A DNA stretch of 64,000 nt from Anoplopoma fimbria. Taxonomy: Eukaryota; Chordata; Actinopteri; Perciformes; Anoplopomatidae. This document shows, piece by piece, positions 26,901 through 42,639 of the stretch; the first letter of the stretch is position 1, and the number at the start of each line of letters is the position of its first letter. The notes below the pieces were generated by a model. The model was given only the letters and a program-made list of their open reading frames with translations, was not told the DNA's origin and did no database searches. The position numbers and the translations under genes were made by a program. Location: positions 2,591,361 through 2,655,360 of the forward strand of contig NC_072467.1 of NCBI RefSeq assembly GCF_027596085.1. Direction: 5' to 3'.

Positions 26901-29900
26901 GTAGTTTCTTTTTCTCAAAGTGGGAGATTTTGTAGTTGTCAGAATTACTACTTGGAGGCTTGGGCGCATGTTTTTTTCCACTTGGATACTTATTATTACA
27001 TCTCTGAACAATATAACCTGAATGCAGCAGAAGCCCTTAACATATGCTGTTCAAGTTTCTCTGAAGAATTGTGGTTGTGATCATTGGGAAAGTCTGATGC
27101 TGTCTAGATGGCTTTAAAAGCCGAGCAAGTGTTGGTGTTGTGAGGCATGTTTCTAGGCAGCAGCTGTTCACGGTAATGTTGTCAGCATGCTTCAACTCAA
27201 GTGTTTGTTGGATCGTCAAACAGTGCCTGAAAACCCCTTCAATCCACTAGGGTTGGGCCTTGATCCCCTTCTGGCAATATTGCATTTTAGAAAAAAAAGC
27301 GACAAATGAAATTATCGCTCAAAAAAACCTGAAGAGACATACCTGTCTCACAATCAAACAATCCAACATTAGCTTTACTAGCTAGTTGTTATGACCAGCG
27401 AAACAACTTTTGATCTCAACCACAGCAGGTGCAGCTCACTTGTGGGGCAGTAGAGTCTGCAGGAAATGTGAAGGCACATAGGCCAAAACATTTCAGCTTG
27501 AGTACCAAATTGGGAATGTACATGTTGTAAGCTTGTTAAATGTGAGAATTGATGTGTGAGAGGCTTAAGGGCATGCTAAATCTCAAATTTGTTGCATTGA
27601 TTTTGTTGTAACTGACTAAAAAGGATCTAAAGTTTACTGCTGAATCTGCAGTGGAAAATAAAGGGAACAAGTCTTTTCATAAAGTAAAATGACTCCTTTG
27701 TCTCAGCACAGAGGATGCATAGTGTTTTGGGTGACTTTTCCAGATGGCTGACACATGCTCATTTGCTTTCCAGCTGCTATCAGTCTCTTTTTCACAGTAA
27801 GGTGATCCATACTCGTGATCCCAGCTGCATCTTTGCAGCGAATTCCAGGGTATCAGCAGTTAAACACTCAGCTAAGACCCAACTTTACCCCTTTTGGAAA
27901 GCACTAACACAACCCACACACAAGAGAATAAAACAGATTTCATTTGATTTTTACCAATAGCCTATCTTTGAATTCAGCCTTCTTTAAAGTGTGTTTCTTA
28001 CACATTGGCTACCATCAGGATGTGGAGAACTGGAAAGTGCAGATCAGTCGGTGCACCCTACGCACTTTTCACTTTTTCACACATCAGATAAGACACTGAA
28101 TTTCTGTCAGATCCCAAAGCCAAGAATGAATATGAAAATCTGCCCTTACTTGTCCTTTGATGCATTTTAGCATTATTGATTGATGGTATTGACTGCTTTT
28201 CCAAGTACATTCAAAGCAGTTGTAGTAAGAGAGCTGCTTGATAAAGGAGACTCAAATCTTTTTCTGCATAAAATACCCTCATGCATTTCTCAGGATCTTC
28301 CTCTATATGACCAACAAACAATAAAATACCCACAGGGCTCCAAAAAAATCATTTTTGCTTGGTATTTTACTTCCTCCTGCATTCTCTCTTTCAGATTCCC
28401 TTTTTTCACAGATTTTCATTCCTTCATTTGCACTCAGACACATACCTTTCCTACAATATTTACTATTCATTCACCAAGTCCTTTTTTTTTGCATGTGCAA
28501 ATCTTCTGTCACAATGCAGCAGGCTGACAAAGAACTGAATCCCTGGTTTCACAGAGGCAACTGTCAGCCAGTAGTTTTAACACAATGGAGGGTAGAGAAA
28601 AAAACCTCTTCTAAAACATCCAATTGGAGCCACACAGGCAAACGTCTCAAATAAAATCAGGGAACGAGGATGAGACAGATTCAGAAAGCATGAAGGGTCT
28701 TTGAAAAGAGAGCTACGATCCAGAGATGAGCATAGACAGGCCTCACAGCGATCTACAGCGGCGCTGACATCCATGCAGCTGGATTCTTGCTTTTATCAAC
28801 ACAACTGAAAGCAAAGCAAATACTTCGGAGAGAAAGGTTTATTTGGCATAGACATTAAAAATCATCCATTACATTGACAGTTGTGCAAGCAGTGGCAACA
28901 TCAGCCTTTATACTTGCCTAATCAGTGCTTTCATGCCATGTTTTACCTCTTTTTTTGTTTTCAAGCTTCTCTTGCAAACACATCAGAGGTTGATATACGA
29001 TCAAGCAGAGAATAATGGATCTTCCATAAAACTGTGAGAACAATTGTTTATTTAGTGAACAAATAAAAGCTTTGAGCCCGAGACTCAAACACCCTTCAGT
29101 TCCAAAAGATGATTGGATCCTGGATAAAGAAAGTTTAGTCTAACTCCGTCTCTACAAGTATCTTTCTAACTACCTCAACATGCTTCAGAGGCCATAAATC
29201 CTTTCCTGCTGCTCTCGGTCCGGCTCTCTGAGACTCTGGGTTGTGACATAACAGTGCAGCGCTGATTGGACTTGATGGCTCGTGCTGTTCTTTGGTTGAA
29301 AACCTGTTAGAAACAACTGGGCGTCCTTTTGTGCCGTGCCGAGAGCTCAGCGATAAAACCCTTAACTTGTCAGGCTAGTTAAATAATTTTTCGACAGGCT
29401 ACTTTGTTTGCTAATAACACTCCGGATTATCGTGTTAACCGTTTTCCCACGTGGCAGCTCCCATGCACTGTAATTAGATTTCACTTTTTAAGCCCTGACA
29501 TCATTGCTTGCCGCTGATACTTTCACTGCTCCAAATGGGACGATCCTGTAACGTATTCTCAGGAATTTTACCAGCCAGTTTCAAATGCGAAGGTTTGTGA
29601 GAAAACGGAAGCAGAAACTTTTGAATGTGTCTCTCTGTGGCAGCGGCGTATCTGCTCTCCTAATCCTCGACACAAAGCCTGGATGAGCAGAACCTTTGTG
29701 TGTGTCAGAATGGCAGGCTTAAGAAACAGGCCTCGGCATGCACGCAGCAACAACACTGTGGAAACTTAGCTGACACTGAGAACATCTACAGTAACATGGT
29801 GGAATAATGCTGGCAGGGATGAGAATATATCCATACGTACACAGAAAAAGATATGCCCACGCGACAAATACATTCCGTCTGTTTACCTCTTTGAATGTTT

Positions 29901-30125
29901 TTGCTGTACGTACTTATCCATTTTCTCCAGCTGCATCTTCCAGAACAACAGAAAAAAGAGGCATTCATAATAAGTTGTTATAGGCTGTGGATGTTTTAAT
30001 TCCTGAATTAAATTGCAAGTGAATGGTTGACGGTAAGACTTGTATTAAGTTTGAACAAAAAAAAAAAAAGAAGTGAATTTGGTTTGGTCTTTTTCTGGTA
30101 GGTTATAATAATAGAGATAATCTGA
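20990..30125. other. Gene desert, block 1
   Basis: Nine kilobases with no coding feature I can support. Open frames are short, overlapping on both strands and lack domains. A segment near 24,000-24,190 is rich in homeodomain-like cores (GATTAATTG, CTAATTAC) and is compositionally distinct. A block near 27,245-27,330 (AGGGTTGGGC, then CAATATTGCA) resembles a repeat end, but I cannot place it. Confidence 0.55.
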
Positions 30126-30129
30126 GGGC

Positions 30130-30955
30130 AGCAAATGGATAGTACATTTACTCAAGTTTGAGGTAGTTACTTGTGTATCTCCATTTTCTACTCTTTTCTA
30201 CTCCTGCTTAGCCACATTTGATAGATAAATATTATACTCTCTACTCAGCAATACATTTATCATACTATACATACTTTTCAGATATGGATTTTACATAAAA
30301 TATTACATTGTTTAAGATGAAACCAACTTATCCCAGATGTTTTGACTTGGTTTTTAACTTGATTGGTTCATTCCTATGAAAGTTGCTCAGTGGCGCATGA
30401 AGCTTCAGAGTATAAAGTCTTTTGGTGATCTTACGTATCTATAGGACCATAGAGCAAGCACACTAGCCTTTGCACCCAGCCTCCCAGCCCTTAGTCTCCG
30501 GCTCATTCTGTCTTATTCCCATGAACCGCAGAAGGAAAATAAACCTGGATTCGGCTGTTAGTGCTTTTTACAACTTTTATGACCAATTGATTTACATAAG
30601 CGCTCTTTAATTGTTCGTATTGGGGGGTTGAATTACCTAAAAAAAAAATAACCGCTGATTGACAGACATCCTTTTCCAAATGTAAGTCTATGTAAAAAAG
30701 TAATTTTGGGTCCAATGGTATAACATTATGGACTTGGAAGTTGTAATTCTACAGCTTGGCCGCTACGGAAGATCTGCTCTTCCAGTTTTGAGACCCACTG
30801 GCCTGAAACCTGGTTTAGAACCACTGATATAAACTATCAAACTGTAAATAATTCAAACTAGCTCCAACTTGACCAACTACGACTAATAATTCCATATGGG
30901 TGTATTCGTACTTTTGCTTGAATTAAAGCGTTGAGCATTTCTTTCACCACTCAGT
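30130..30955 (+). repeat. Dispersed fish repeat (family B) split by a nested insertion
   Basis: The left part (30,145-30,310) has GTACATTTACTCAAGTTTGA, TCTCCATTTTCTACTC and the tail CAGATATGGATTTTACATAA. The right part (30,825-30,955) has AACTAGCTCCAACTTGACCA and, at its end, GTACTTTTGCTTGAATTAAA followed by TTTCTTTCACCACTC. These are the two halves of one known fish repeat whose ends read like ACTCAAGTA and TACTTAAGT. About 0.5 kb between them is foreign and includes GGAAGTTGTAATTCTACAGC. A second end fragment lies at 44955-45003 (-). Confidence 0.65.
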
Positions 30956-30959
30956 ATCA

Positions 30960-31935
30960 GGGAGCGTTTTGGAGAAAGCCTTTCCTGAAAACATGTTCTT
31001 TGTGTCTTTCCGTGCATTCACATGTGTCAATCTTGTTTAGCACCTGGGGATGTTCTTTCTGGAAGCGATGAGGTATTCAGAGTAGCGCCCGCAGAGACCC
31101 AAGAACATGCAGAGGAAGTTGTAGCAGCAGCTGACGATTCAAAGGAGCAACTTTTTAACATTTAATTCTTAACGACAGAGCAAAACCTTCTGGTGAATAG
31201 CAGATTTGGTTCATCTACAAACACCAAAGTGAGTCAAATATGAACGTCTAGAACTTCTGTTCTCGGATACTGTTTAATCACTTTGAATATACATATACCG
31301 TTATTGACATCATATTCAGAAAGAGACCAAGACAAAAGTTAGAGACCTCGACTAAAAATGATATGAAGAAAAACTTTTTTCCACCTTATTTCCACCTAAA
31401 TTCAATGCAGTCCAAAAAAACCCCCTTCCATCCATGTCATTCATGAATCTCTATTTCAGGTAATGTCAGACTTTTTATTTTTTACTATTCTAACCTTGGG
31501 TTGTGCTGTTGTGGAGTGTAACACATTTAGACACTGCCATTTTCATTAACACCGTCGCGTTTCTCTGGAGCTCCCAAAGGCAAACGCATTTTGGCAGCCT
31601 GGCGTTGGATCAGGCCAACCACCTGTCATCTTAATTCTGCACATGGCCTCTTCTGTCAAACACTCCCTCACATTCCTCCCTGCGCCCCACACAGCACCTG
31701 TGATTGGCTCGCCTATTGCCATCACAGCTGTCAGGCTCACACTCGGTGTTAATTAAAGTGATAGACCTCCCAAAAAGCTGTTTATTCCAATAGCTTTGGT
31801 GTTTTGTAGTCAAACCTATTATGGCAAGAATGTCACGCATGAGAATACCAAATAATAAGGAATATTATCTGTTTATGGGGCTCTTAATGAAACAACATAC
31901 AGCAGGTTCACAGTGCCATTGTTTCAGCCATTCAT
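30960..31935. other. Intergenic, nothing recognised
   Basis: AT-rich DNA. Two minus-strand open frames (31546-31740 and 31631-31840) overlap in different frames and show no domain. Confidence 0.55.
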
Positions 31936-31937
31936 CA

Positions 31938-32172
31938 AATTAAAATGCCAAACATTCACTAGTTCTAGCTTCTCAAATGTGCAATTTTTATGTTTTTCTT
32001 TGGCATATATGATAGTAAAGTGAATACTTTTCTTGTGGTGCTGATAAAGCAAGCCATTTAAACATGTCCCATTGGACTCTGGGCAGTGTGACATCATTTT
32101 TCTTTTACTATTTTCTGACCATTTTTAAACTAATCAGCTGATTAATGATGATGAAAATAATCATTAGTTAAA
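31938..32172 (+). repeat. Dispersed fish repeat, copy 5 (family A)
   Basis: Has TTCTAGCTTCTCAAATGTGC, ATATATGATAGTAAAGTGAA, CATTGGACTCTGGGCAGTGT and, at the end, TGATGAAAATAATCATTAGT, all matching the family order. Confidence 0.7.
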
Positions 32173-32174
32173 AC

Positions 32175-35089
<2,915 letters not shown>

Positions 35090-35797
35090 AGACAAAGAGA
35101 GATAATACAGAGTACATGTTTTACATACTAACAAAGCACCTAAACAACATGCTGTGAATGCAGACTCATCCTGTAGTCTAGCTGGAGAGCAATGACGTCT
35201 CATTGACAGCTGCACAGAGAATGAGTTTCCTGGGTGATATTAGTATTTGCGGTGAGTGGTGCATGGTGGTGACCTTAGAGATGGTCTTAATAAAAAAACC
35301 TCTGAGGAACCTTCGTTCAGTGGGTTCACAGTCTGGGGATGCTTGGTAGACAGCCAAAGCCAGGGCTTTTCTTCCGCCCCCTCTCCTCCCAGACCGTTTT
35401 GTTGCTGGGGCTATATGGTACATTTGCACTTGAGACCTCAACGTTGTTAACGTGTTAAATGCTATAAATACATGCATACATATATTTCTATAATGTAGTT
35501 CTACACTACTTTACAATATTATTTAGAAGCCGAAGCAATGTTTCTCTAGCATAAACAACCTCACAACCATATATACCAATTATCTGCACAGACGTTATGC
35601 TCCTGCTTAAAGGTTTTTGAATGATCAATATTATTATTATATTGTTATTATCAATATATCTTGATGGACTATGACTGACAATTCTAAATGATTCATATCG
35701 TATGATGATTGGCTGGAGTGTTAAATAGATAACTGCACCCCTTTAATGTTGAAGGTGTGTCACACTGAATTAACCCCACATCCTCTATGTGTTTCAG

Positions 35798-35877
35798 GTT
35801 ATAGCTGTTGAAACTTCATAAGCAAGTCAAGAGGGTGGAGACCGACCTCATTAGCCTCACAAAAGGACGACATGCAG
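35798..35877 (+). ncRNA. Possible non-coding exon A
   Basis: An 80-base segment with an acceptor-like ATGTGTTTCAG on its left and CAG then GTAAAC on its right. No open frame spans it. This is a splice-signal guess only. Confidence 0.2.
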
Positions 35878-35879
35878 GT

Positions 35880-38800
35880 AAACTTGTTTTTACCAACTGT
35901 GCCCATCATAGATGTAGGCGAGAGTTGAACTCCGCAGATTAATACTTGACATAAATTAATGAACAGTTATTTGACATTAACATTTTTTATTTTGTCCAAA
36001 GCAATGTGCATTTGAGTTCATTTGGTGCAAGAAGGGGGATCAAAGAGAAGCCATTAAAAATAAGTGCCATAATGCTCTATTTCAAATTCCTCCTGACACA
36101 TGTGCCACAAGGTTGCAGGTGCAAGCAGTTTAGGAAATGACAGTGGTGTATTTAAAGTTTATAACAAAAATACATCCTAGCATGTACATGGTGGTATTTT
36201 GAATAGACATGGTCGGTTAAAAAGTTTGGTGTGCAACAGTGGAACAATATTCCTGGAGTTTGGGATGCCCAAGTTGTTTTAAATAAAACTTCAAACATCA
36301 AACTTCAAACTTTATGACAATTTATTAAAGACCAACCTTCTATCTCTTTGAACAGAGAGTACAGTTTTGACTTCTGACGTACGTATTCTGTAATTTTGTA
36401 CTTCATTCAATATTTATTACTTGTTTATGCAAACACTATTTTGCTGCTCCAATAAAATAATCACATAAAATGTACTTTGCTTTGCTTGGTGACCCAGTTT
36501 TGTGTTGATAACATGGCAACTAAACGTTACGAATAGCTGTTGTGAATTCCAATCTTTAGCTTTTGAATAAGGCTGTCTACATTCATCATAAATATTGACC
36601 TCAGAAATCTTCAAATCAATAAGCAATTCCGACTTGGAAATGATTTGAACGTGAGTTGCAAATGTTCATATCTTATAGCTGCTCAAGCATCACAGGCTTC
36701 ATTTACCGATATGTTACACTGTAACAGTCAAGAAAGTGTGATTGTGTCACAGTGTGTTGACTATGTGGGTGGTCTTTCACCACGAACACTTGTTGCAGGA
36801 GAACACAAGTGTTTCTTGTCTGTTTTGAACAGTCCAGCTGTCTTCTGATGAAACAGTTGACTTCAGTCAATGACATTTCATTTTTGGTACTCTATTGCTA
36901 TTTTGTACGTGCCTTGATTTATTATACCATGTAAGGTAGTGTGTTTGACGTGTAATCTGTGGCAGATGATGTGAATGTGTGGAGAATATATTTGTTTTAA
37001 ATATGATGAAACTCAGCTTTGACAAAGATTCTGTTACAGCTGAACCAGGCATGGATTTAAAAGTCATAATTCTTGAATACAAACATTTAAAGTTGTAACC
37101 ACATTTGGTTAAGTTTCTGTATTCAAATTAAGGTAAAGAGGTTAGTAATAAAGGGACAAATATAAATGAAAGAACTAATAAAAAAAAATTGTTTGCCAAT
37201 CAGACCTGAGCAGCTGAAGTTTTCATGACAGCAACATCAACAGTAAAATGGAGCTTGATATCAACACACTGGATGCTTGTTCAGATAGAAAAGCCTGTGT
37301 TATTTGTGGACGACCAATTAATCAATTCAGAGACAACCATAGAGAATTAAAGTATTTAGAGTCCCAGAGTGATGTGCCAGAGAGTTGCTAATGATTTCAG
37401 CGCACATGGCAGTGCTTGGCAACTGACTACCCAAACCACAGAGCAGAAACTAAGCCCTCGGGGCGGTCTCAGACCTCTAATTGGGCTCTCACCAGTGACA
37501 GGCCTGGCTAATACTGAGCACTGGTCACATACAAATAGAGAGGAGAGAGAAGGTTTATTATTCTTAGGGACTGAGGAGAATGAAAGGTGGCCTCCTTTTT
37601 GGAGGTACCTCGATGGGATTGGTGCCAAACTGGAAAGATACATCCGTTCCCAGCAGAAAAAAACTGACAACAGTACTCATTGTTGAGACATTCCAGTGCT
37701 GCTGCCGTTATTGTTTTCTCAGGCACACACTGCTTTATTCTCTAATTAACTTAGATCATGATGGTAATCATACCAATATGTCCTTCTTGGAAAATTGAGA
37801 ATAAATAAAAACAGATATTGGTGTTGTACCTTAAGTTTCTTGGTGGGGGCTGTGCTTTTGGTTTTTGTCAAAGAGTAAGCAGTTAAAAGAGTTTAATAGA
37901 AAACAAACCGGTTCACAATAATGTATGGATTTATTTCACACCAACAAAAAAAATACATTTTAATTAGCTGCGTGTCCTTATTATTCAATCAAACATGTTA
38001 GTATGTTAAATTCAGGGTTTCCTACAGTGGTTTATAGCAATGTGGGCCACCTCACCCCAAACAAAAATAATCTCCCCAACATCATAAAAAATAAATAAAT
38101 AAATAAATAAATCACTGTTTCTAAATATATATTTTTTATCTTTAGCTCACAGGTGCTGTTTCACATATCAAAAGCCATTTTATTTAGCATGGCTATTATT
38201 AGTTCTCATCGACCTATTCAATTCATCATGACACAATGCGTCAGGATCCTAATGGCTTACCGCTTTAGCTGCAAAATACCATTAATCATTATAGATAACT
38301 ACACCAAATTAACATATAGAAACATGAAACTTATCATTTTTTATTGTTCATATATATTGACATGATATCAGATCTGTGAATTAAGGTGGCTCTTTCGTCA
38401 AAGGGTTACTGGTATAAAATAATGCATTGTTGTTCTGCATTTTTAAAAGGCAGACAGCACGGTCCGTGTTAATTTATGTGAGTCATTATTGGCTGCTGTA
38501 GTCTTCATTGATATGAGAGAGCAGCCTCATTCTTTACAAATGAGTATGTTAATACTACAGATATTTTTGGACACTGTGTAGATAATTTACGTCTCAATCA
38601 GACACTGTAGTTCAAAGCCAGAAACAAGAATTAGAAACTGGAGCAAAATTTGATATTTATTCTTCCAACTTATAGATCAAATATGTGAAACCACAATGAT
38701 GAAAATGTTTATGATTAACAGCAAAGAAGGAAAAATATACCACCAGTATTTTAAGCATTTTAGAAAATACTCACAAAATATTTAGTATCCATATTCAAGC

Positions 38801-39610
38801 CAGCTATGTCACATATAAGCCACATATTAACAGGAAATGTTCATGCCTCTTTTTTTTAAGTTGTTGAAAATCTTTCTGGGACATGTAGGAGAGTAAACGC
38901 CGATCAAAGATAGCAACAAGTTGAACATTTCAGGTTTGATCGTATCAGGAGTTGTGTATAACCCTTTGTTTTTATCTGTGGTGTTTTTGTATGCTGGTGG
39001 CCAACCCTCACAGAGGCGGACAATTCCCAAGTTAAATCTATTCAGTTTGTTGAGGTAAAAGACCAGTAAGAGAGCACAACAGATGGTCCAATGCCATACC
39101 TGTCAGCAGCCATGAGGGAGAGCAGGAAGCCCCGCTGTGGTGCAACTGAGCACGCTCAGACCTCCCAGATTTGTTTGGAGTGGTCAAGTCATTAGCAAAG
39201 AGTGTTTGTGCTGCAAAGTGACACAGTCACCCATGTGGGACACTGACAGGTGGTCAAAAGGAAGATTCAAAACAAACACAAAACCCCTTGTTATTTAACT
39301 GGCATAATCAAAGCTAATAAAGTTAAACTTTAAATTAAAGTTAATGAGTTTTTGTTTGTACTTGACCACTAATTCTGGGAATTGTGACAAACAGTCAATG
39401 ATGCATATTAATGTTCTAACGTACTTATTGAACAAACTAAAATTGGTGCATGCAGACTTACAGTATATATAAAAAGCAACAGTACAAGAATACAATTTTC
39501 AAATAAATATTGGATAATTATTGTAATTTATTATTTTAGATAAATAAAGTGAGTGGTTATGGACAGGATACATGTCTATATACAGTATATACAGCATGCC
39601 TGGATTTACA

Positions 39611-39643
<33 letters not shown>

Positions 39644-39935
39644 GGTGATATGTACAAGTTAATACCAGTGTTTATTTAAACTGTAATATATATACTTTAA
39701 ATGTTGCAGGTTTAGTGGGTGTTTAGATGAATCTATTATAATCTGATGACAGCTGTTGGGTTGTGTGTTTGCTAATGTTGGCAAAGAAAATAGCATTTCA
39801 AACCACACCTACAGAGTTTTTACACCCCAAGATCAAATGATCAATTTATGACCTACACGTTAAAACATTGATTTAAAATGTTTTCAAATCTGTGGTAAAA
39901 TGTTCTTAAAACAAAGTTAACTTACTTTGCTTTTC
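35880..39935. other. Gene desert, block 3
   Basis: AT-rich. It has an (AAAT)n tract near 38,088-38,113 and a (GAT)n tract at 39613-39641. Around 37,340-37,520 the sequence is GC-richer and complex, with a CTAATTGGGC core, and might be a conserved regulatory block. No coding feature is supported. Confidence 0.55.
39613..39641. repeat. (GAT)n trinucleotide microsatellite
   Basis: Nine to ten perfect GAT units. Confidence 0.9.
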
Positions 39936-39939
39936 ACAG

Positions 39940-40023
39940 AGCTTTTGACCATGATATAACCTGAGCAAGCTCCATTCTCTGAAGAAGGCCTGGACTATTA
40001 TCAAAAGCTCATTGACATGCCAA
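39940..40023 (+). ncRNA. Possible non-coding exon B
   Basis: An 84-base segment framed by a strong acceptor (TTGCTTTTCACAG) and a consensus donor (AA then GTAAGTGAG). Its only ATG-initiated frame is two codons long. Together with 35798-35877 it could belong to a plus-strand long non-coding transcript running away from rgma, but this rests on splice-site appearance alone. Confidence 0.25.
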
Positions 40024-40029
40024 GTAAGT

Positions 40030-40998
40030 GAGAGTTTACTTATATTTTACCACAAATATGCTTTCTTAAGATTTCAAATAAAGCATAATTCTTGAAGCAT
40101 TTTAAGGGGTTTATGTAAAAATGCATGGATCTAAATCATGAAGTCATGCAATTATAATATAATAATCTCTGCTGCAACAGACAATTGTGATTATGTCCAA
40201 TCCAGAGCGACTTGTTATGCATACACTAAAAGTGCCTGAAACAATAACTGTAAAAAAGCCAGTAAAAGTACGGAAAGTGGAAAGAGAGACATTGTTTCAG
40301 GGAAGATGATGAGACAGACAGGAAATTGTGCTGGAAACGTTAAAGTCTCAAATTAAATTCAACATCTCTTCTCTTAAGCCAACACAGCACCCAGCTCTCA
40401 GACTCCAGGTCCTTCTCAGTGAACCTGTTCTCAAATCTCCCTTGCAAAGCATTTTAAATTAACCAACAGCACGCAGATATGAATCTAGATCAGTGATGTG
40501 ATTAAAGACACACAGCTGCAAAAGATCACAAAAAAAATTGCTTTCACTGTGAAAGTTATTCACTAAAATTATACGGCCTCTTCTATCCTGAACTCCTCGC
40601 TGAGTAAGAAAAGGGGTCAGCTATTTGACTGGAATTCATCATGCTAACATATTGTGTTAGGCGCTGGTGTATCTGGCTGGGTGACACAGACAAATAGCAC
40701 AAATCTCTATTCAAACCAGGCATTAACTGCTTTGTACAACATTTGTCTCACGAAGCTGTGACTGTTACATACTTGAAATTACTCTGAAGAGACTCTGAAT
40801 GTCCTGATAGTTTTTTTTTAACTGCCTGCTCTCTCAGCTTGTGTCAGTGTCACGAGTTGATGGATGAAACAAAGGCAGGCGAGGAGGTGGCGGTCCAGAG
40901 GCGCAGGCCTCAGGTGTGAACAGGTGTGTGGGTTCACTGCCATGCTGGAATGGGAGCAGTTCCAGGTGCACAGCTGCGGGGTGTGGCTCACACTCATA
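40030..40998. other. Intergenic, nothing recognised
   Basis: The last 150 bases before the Tc1 element are GC-rich. No gene is supported. Confidence 0.55.
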
Positions 40999-41000
40999 TA

Positions 41001-42578
41001 CAGCGGGTAAAATAAGTATTGAACACGTCACCATTTTTCTCAGTAAATATATTTCTAAAGGTGCTATTGACATGAACTTTTCACCAGATGTCGGTAACAA
41101 TCCAAGTAATCCATACATACAAAGAAAACCAAACAAATAAGTTCAGAAATTAAGTTTTGTGTAATAAAATGGAATGACACAGGGACAAAGTATTAAACAC
41201 GCTTACTGAAATTTATTTAAAACTTCGTACAAAAGCCTTTGTTGGTAATGACAGCTTCAAGACGCCTCCTGTATGGAGAAACTAGTCGCATGCATTGCTC
41301 AGGTGTGATTTTGGCCCATTCTTCCACACAAACAGTCTTCAAATCTTGAAAGGCTCTTCTATGAACTCTGATCTTTAGTTCTTTCCATGGATTTTCTATT
41401 GGATTCAAGTCAGGTGATTGGCTGGGCCATTCTAGCAGCTTTATTTTCTTTCTCTGAAACCAATTGAGAGTTTCCTTGGCTGTGTGTTTGGGATCATTGT
41501 CTTGCTTAAATGTCCACCCTCGTTTCATCTTCATCATCCTTGTAGATGGCAGCAGATTTTTATCAAGAATGTCTCGGTACATTTTTCCATTCATCCTTCC
41601 TTCAATTATATGATGTTTGCCAGTGCCGTATGCTGAAAAACAGCCCCACACCATGATGATCCCACCTCCAAACTTCACTGTTGGTATGGTGTTTTTGGGG
41701 TGATGTGCAGTGCCATTTGACCTCCAAACATGGTGTGCATTATGGCATTCAAAGAGTTCAATTTTGGTCTCAGACTATATTCTCCCAGTATTTCACAGGC
41801 TTGTCTAAATGTTGTGCAGCAAACTTTAAACGAGCTTCAACATGCTTTTTCTTCAGCAATGGAGTCTTGCGTGGTGAGCGTGCATACAGGCCACGGCGGT
41901 TGAGTGCATTACTTATTGTTTTCTTTGAAACAATTGTACCTGCTAATTCCAGGTCTTTCTGAAGCTCTCCACAAGTGGTCCTTGGCTCTTCTGATAATTA
42001 TTTTCACTCCTCTGTCAGAAATCTTGCGAGGAGCACCTGGTCGTGGCTGGTTTATAGTGAAATTATGTTCTTTCCATTTCCGGATTATAGCCCCAATAGT
42101 GCTCACCAGAAGGTTTAGAAATCCTTCTGTAACCAATGCAGTATGTTTTGCAACAATAAGGTTGCAAAGGTCTTCAGAGAGCTTTTTGCTTTTACCCATC
42201 ATAAGATGTTTCTTGTGTGACACCTTGGTAATGAGACACCTTTTTACAGGCCATCAGTTGGGACTGAACCAGCTGATATTAATTTGCACTGACAAGGGGC
42301 AGGATTGCTTTCTAATTACTGATAGATTTCAACTGGTGTCTTGGCTTTCCATGCCTTTTTGCACCTCCCTTTCTTCATGTGTTCAATACTTTTTCCCTGT
42401 GTCATTCCATTTTATTACACAAAACTTAATTTCTGAACTTATTTGTTTGGTTTTCTTTGTATGTATGGATTACTTGGATTGTTACCGACATCTGGTGAAA
42501 ATGTCATGTCAATAGCACCTTTAGAAATATATTTACTGAGAAAAATAGTGACGTGTTCAATACTTATTTTACCCGCTG
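41001..42578 (-). mobile_element. Tc1-like DNA transposon, 1,578 bp, with 200-bp terminal inverted repeats
   Basis: Starts CAGCGGGTAAAATAAGTATT and ends with its inverse, each flanked by a TA target duplication (40999-41000 and 42579-42580). The terminal repeats, about 41001-41200 and 42379-42578, differ at about five of 200 positions, so the insertion is fairly recent. The size and a single internal transposase gene fit an intact-length Tc1/mariner element. The right end abuts a TA microsatellite. Confidence 0.97.
41217..42223 (-). pseudogene. Tc1-like transposase, disrupted
   Basis: A transposase that would cut and paste the surrounding element. The N-terminal part (MGKSKKLSEDLCN, then a helix-turn-helix with INQPRPGAPRKISD) is open until near 41,972, where the frame shifts. 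The middle part (YARSPRKTPLLKKKHVEARL to YWENIV) continues in a second frame to a stop at 41772-41770. The C-terminal part resumes in a third frame with [18 protein letters not shown], the second catalytic Asp in DNDPKHT, the third acidic residue in DLNPIEN, and the stop after FCTKF. At the second break the usual W-S-D-E-T segment is shortened, so the first catalytic Asp is missing. The copy cannot be active by itself. Confidence 0.93.
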
Positions 42579-42583
42579 TATGC

Positions 42584-42584
<1 letters not shown>

Positions 42585-42634
<50 letters not shown>
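42585..42634. repeat. (TA)25 microsatellite beside the Tc1 element
   Basis: A pure TA tract begins six bases past the right-hand target duplication. Confidence 0.95.
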
Positions 42635-42637
<3 letters not shown>

Positions 42638-42639
42638 CC

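Noticed and set aside
41904..42515. 203-codon plus-strand frame inside the Tc1 element
   Set aside because: Antisense to the transposase and spans the inverted repeat, with no independent features.
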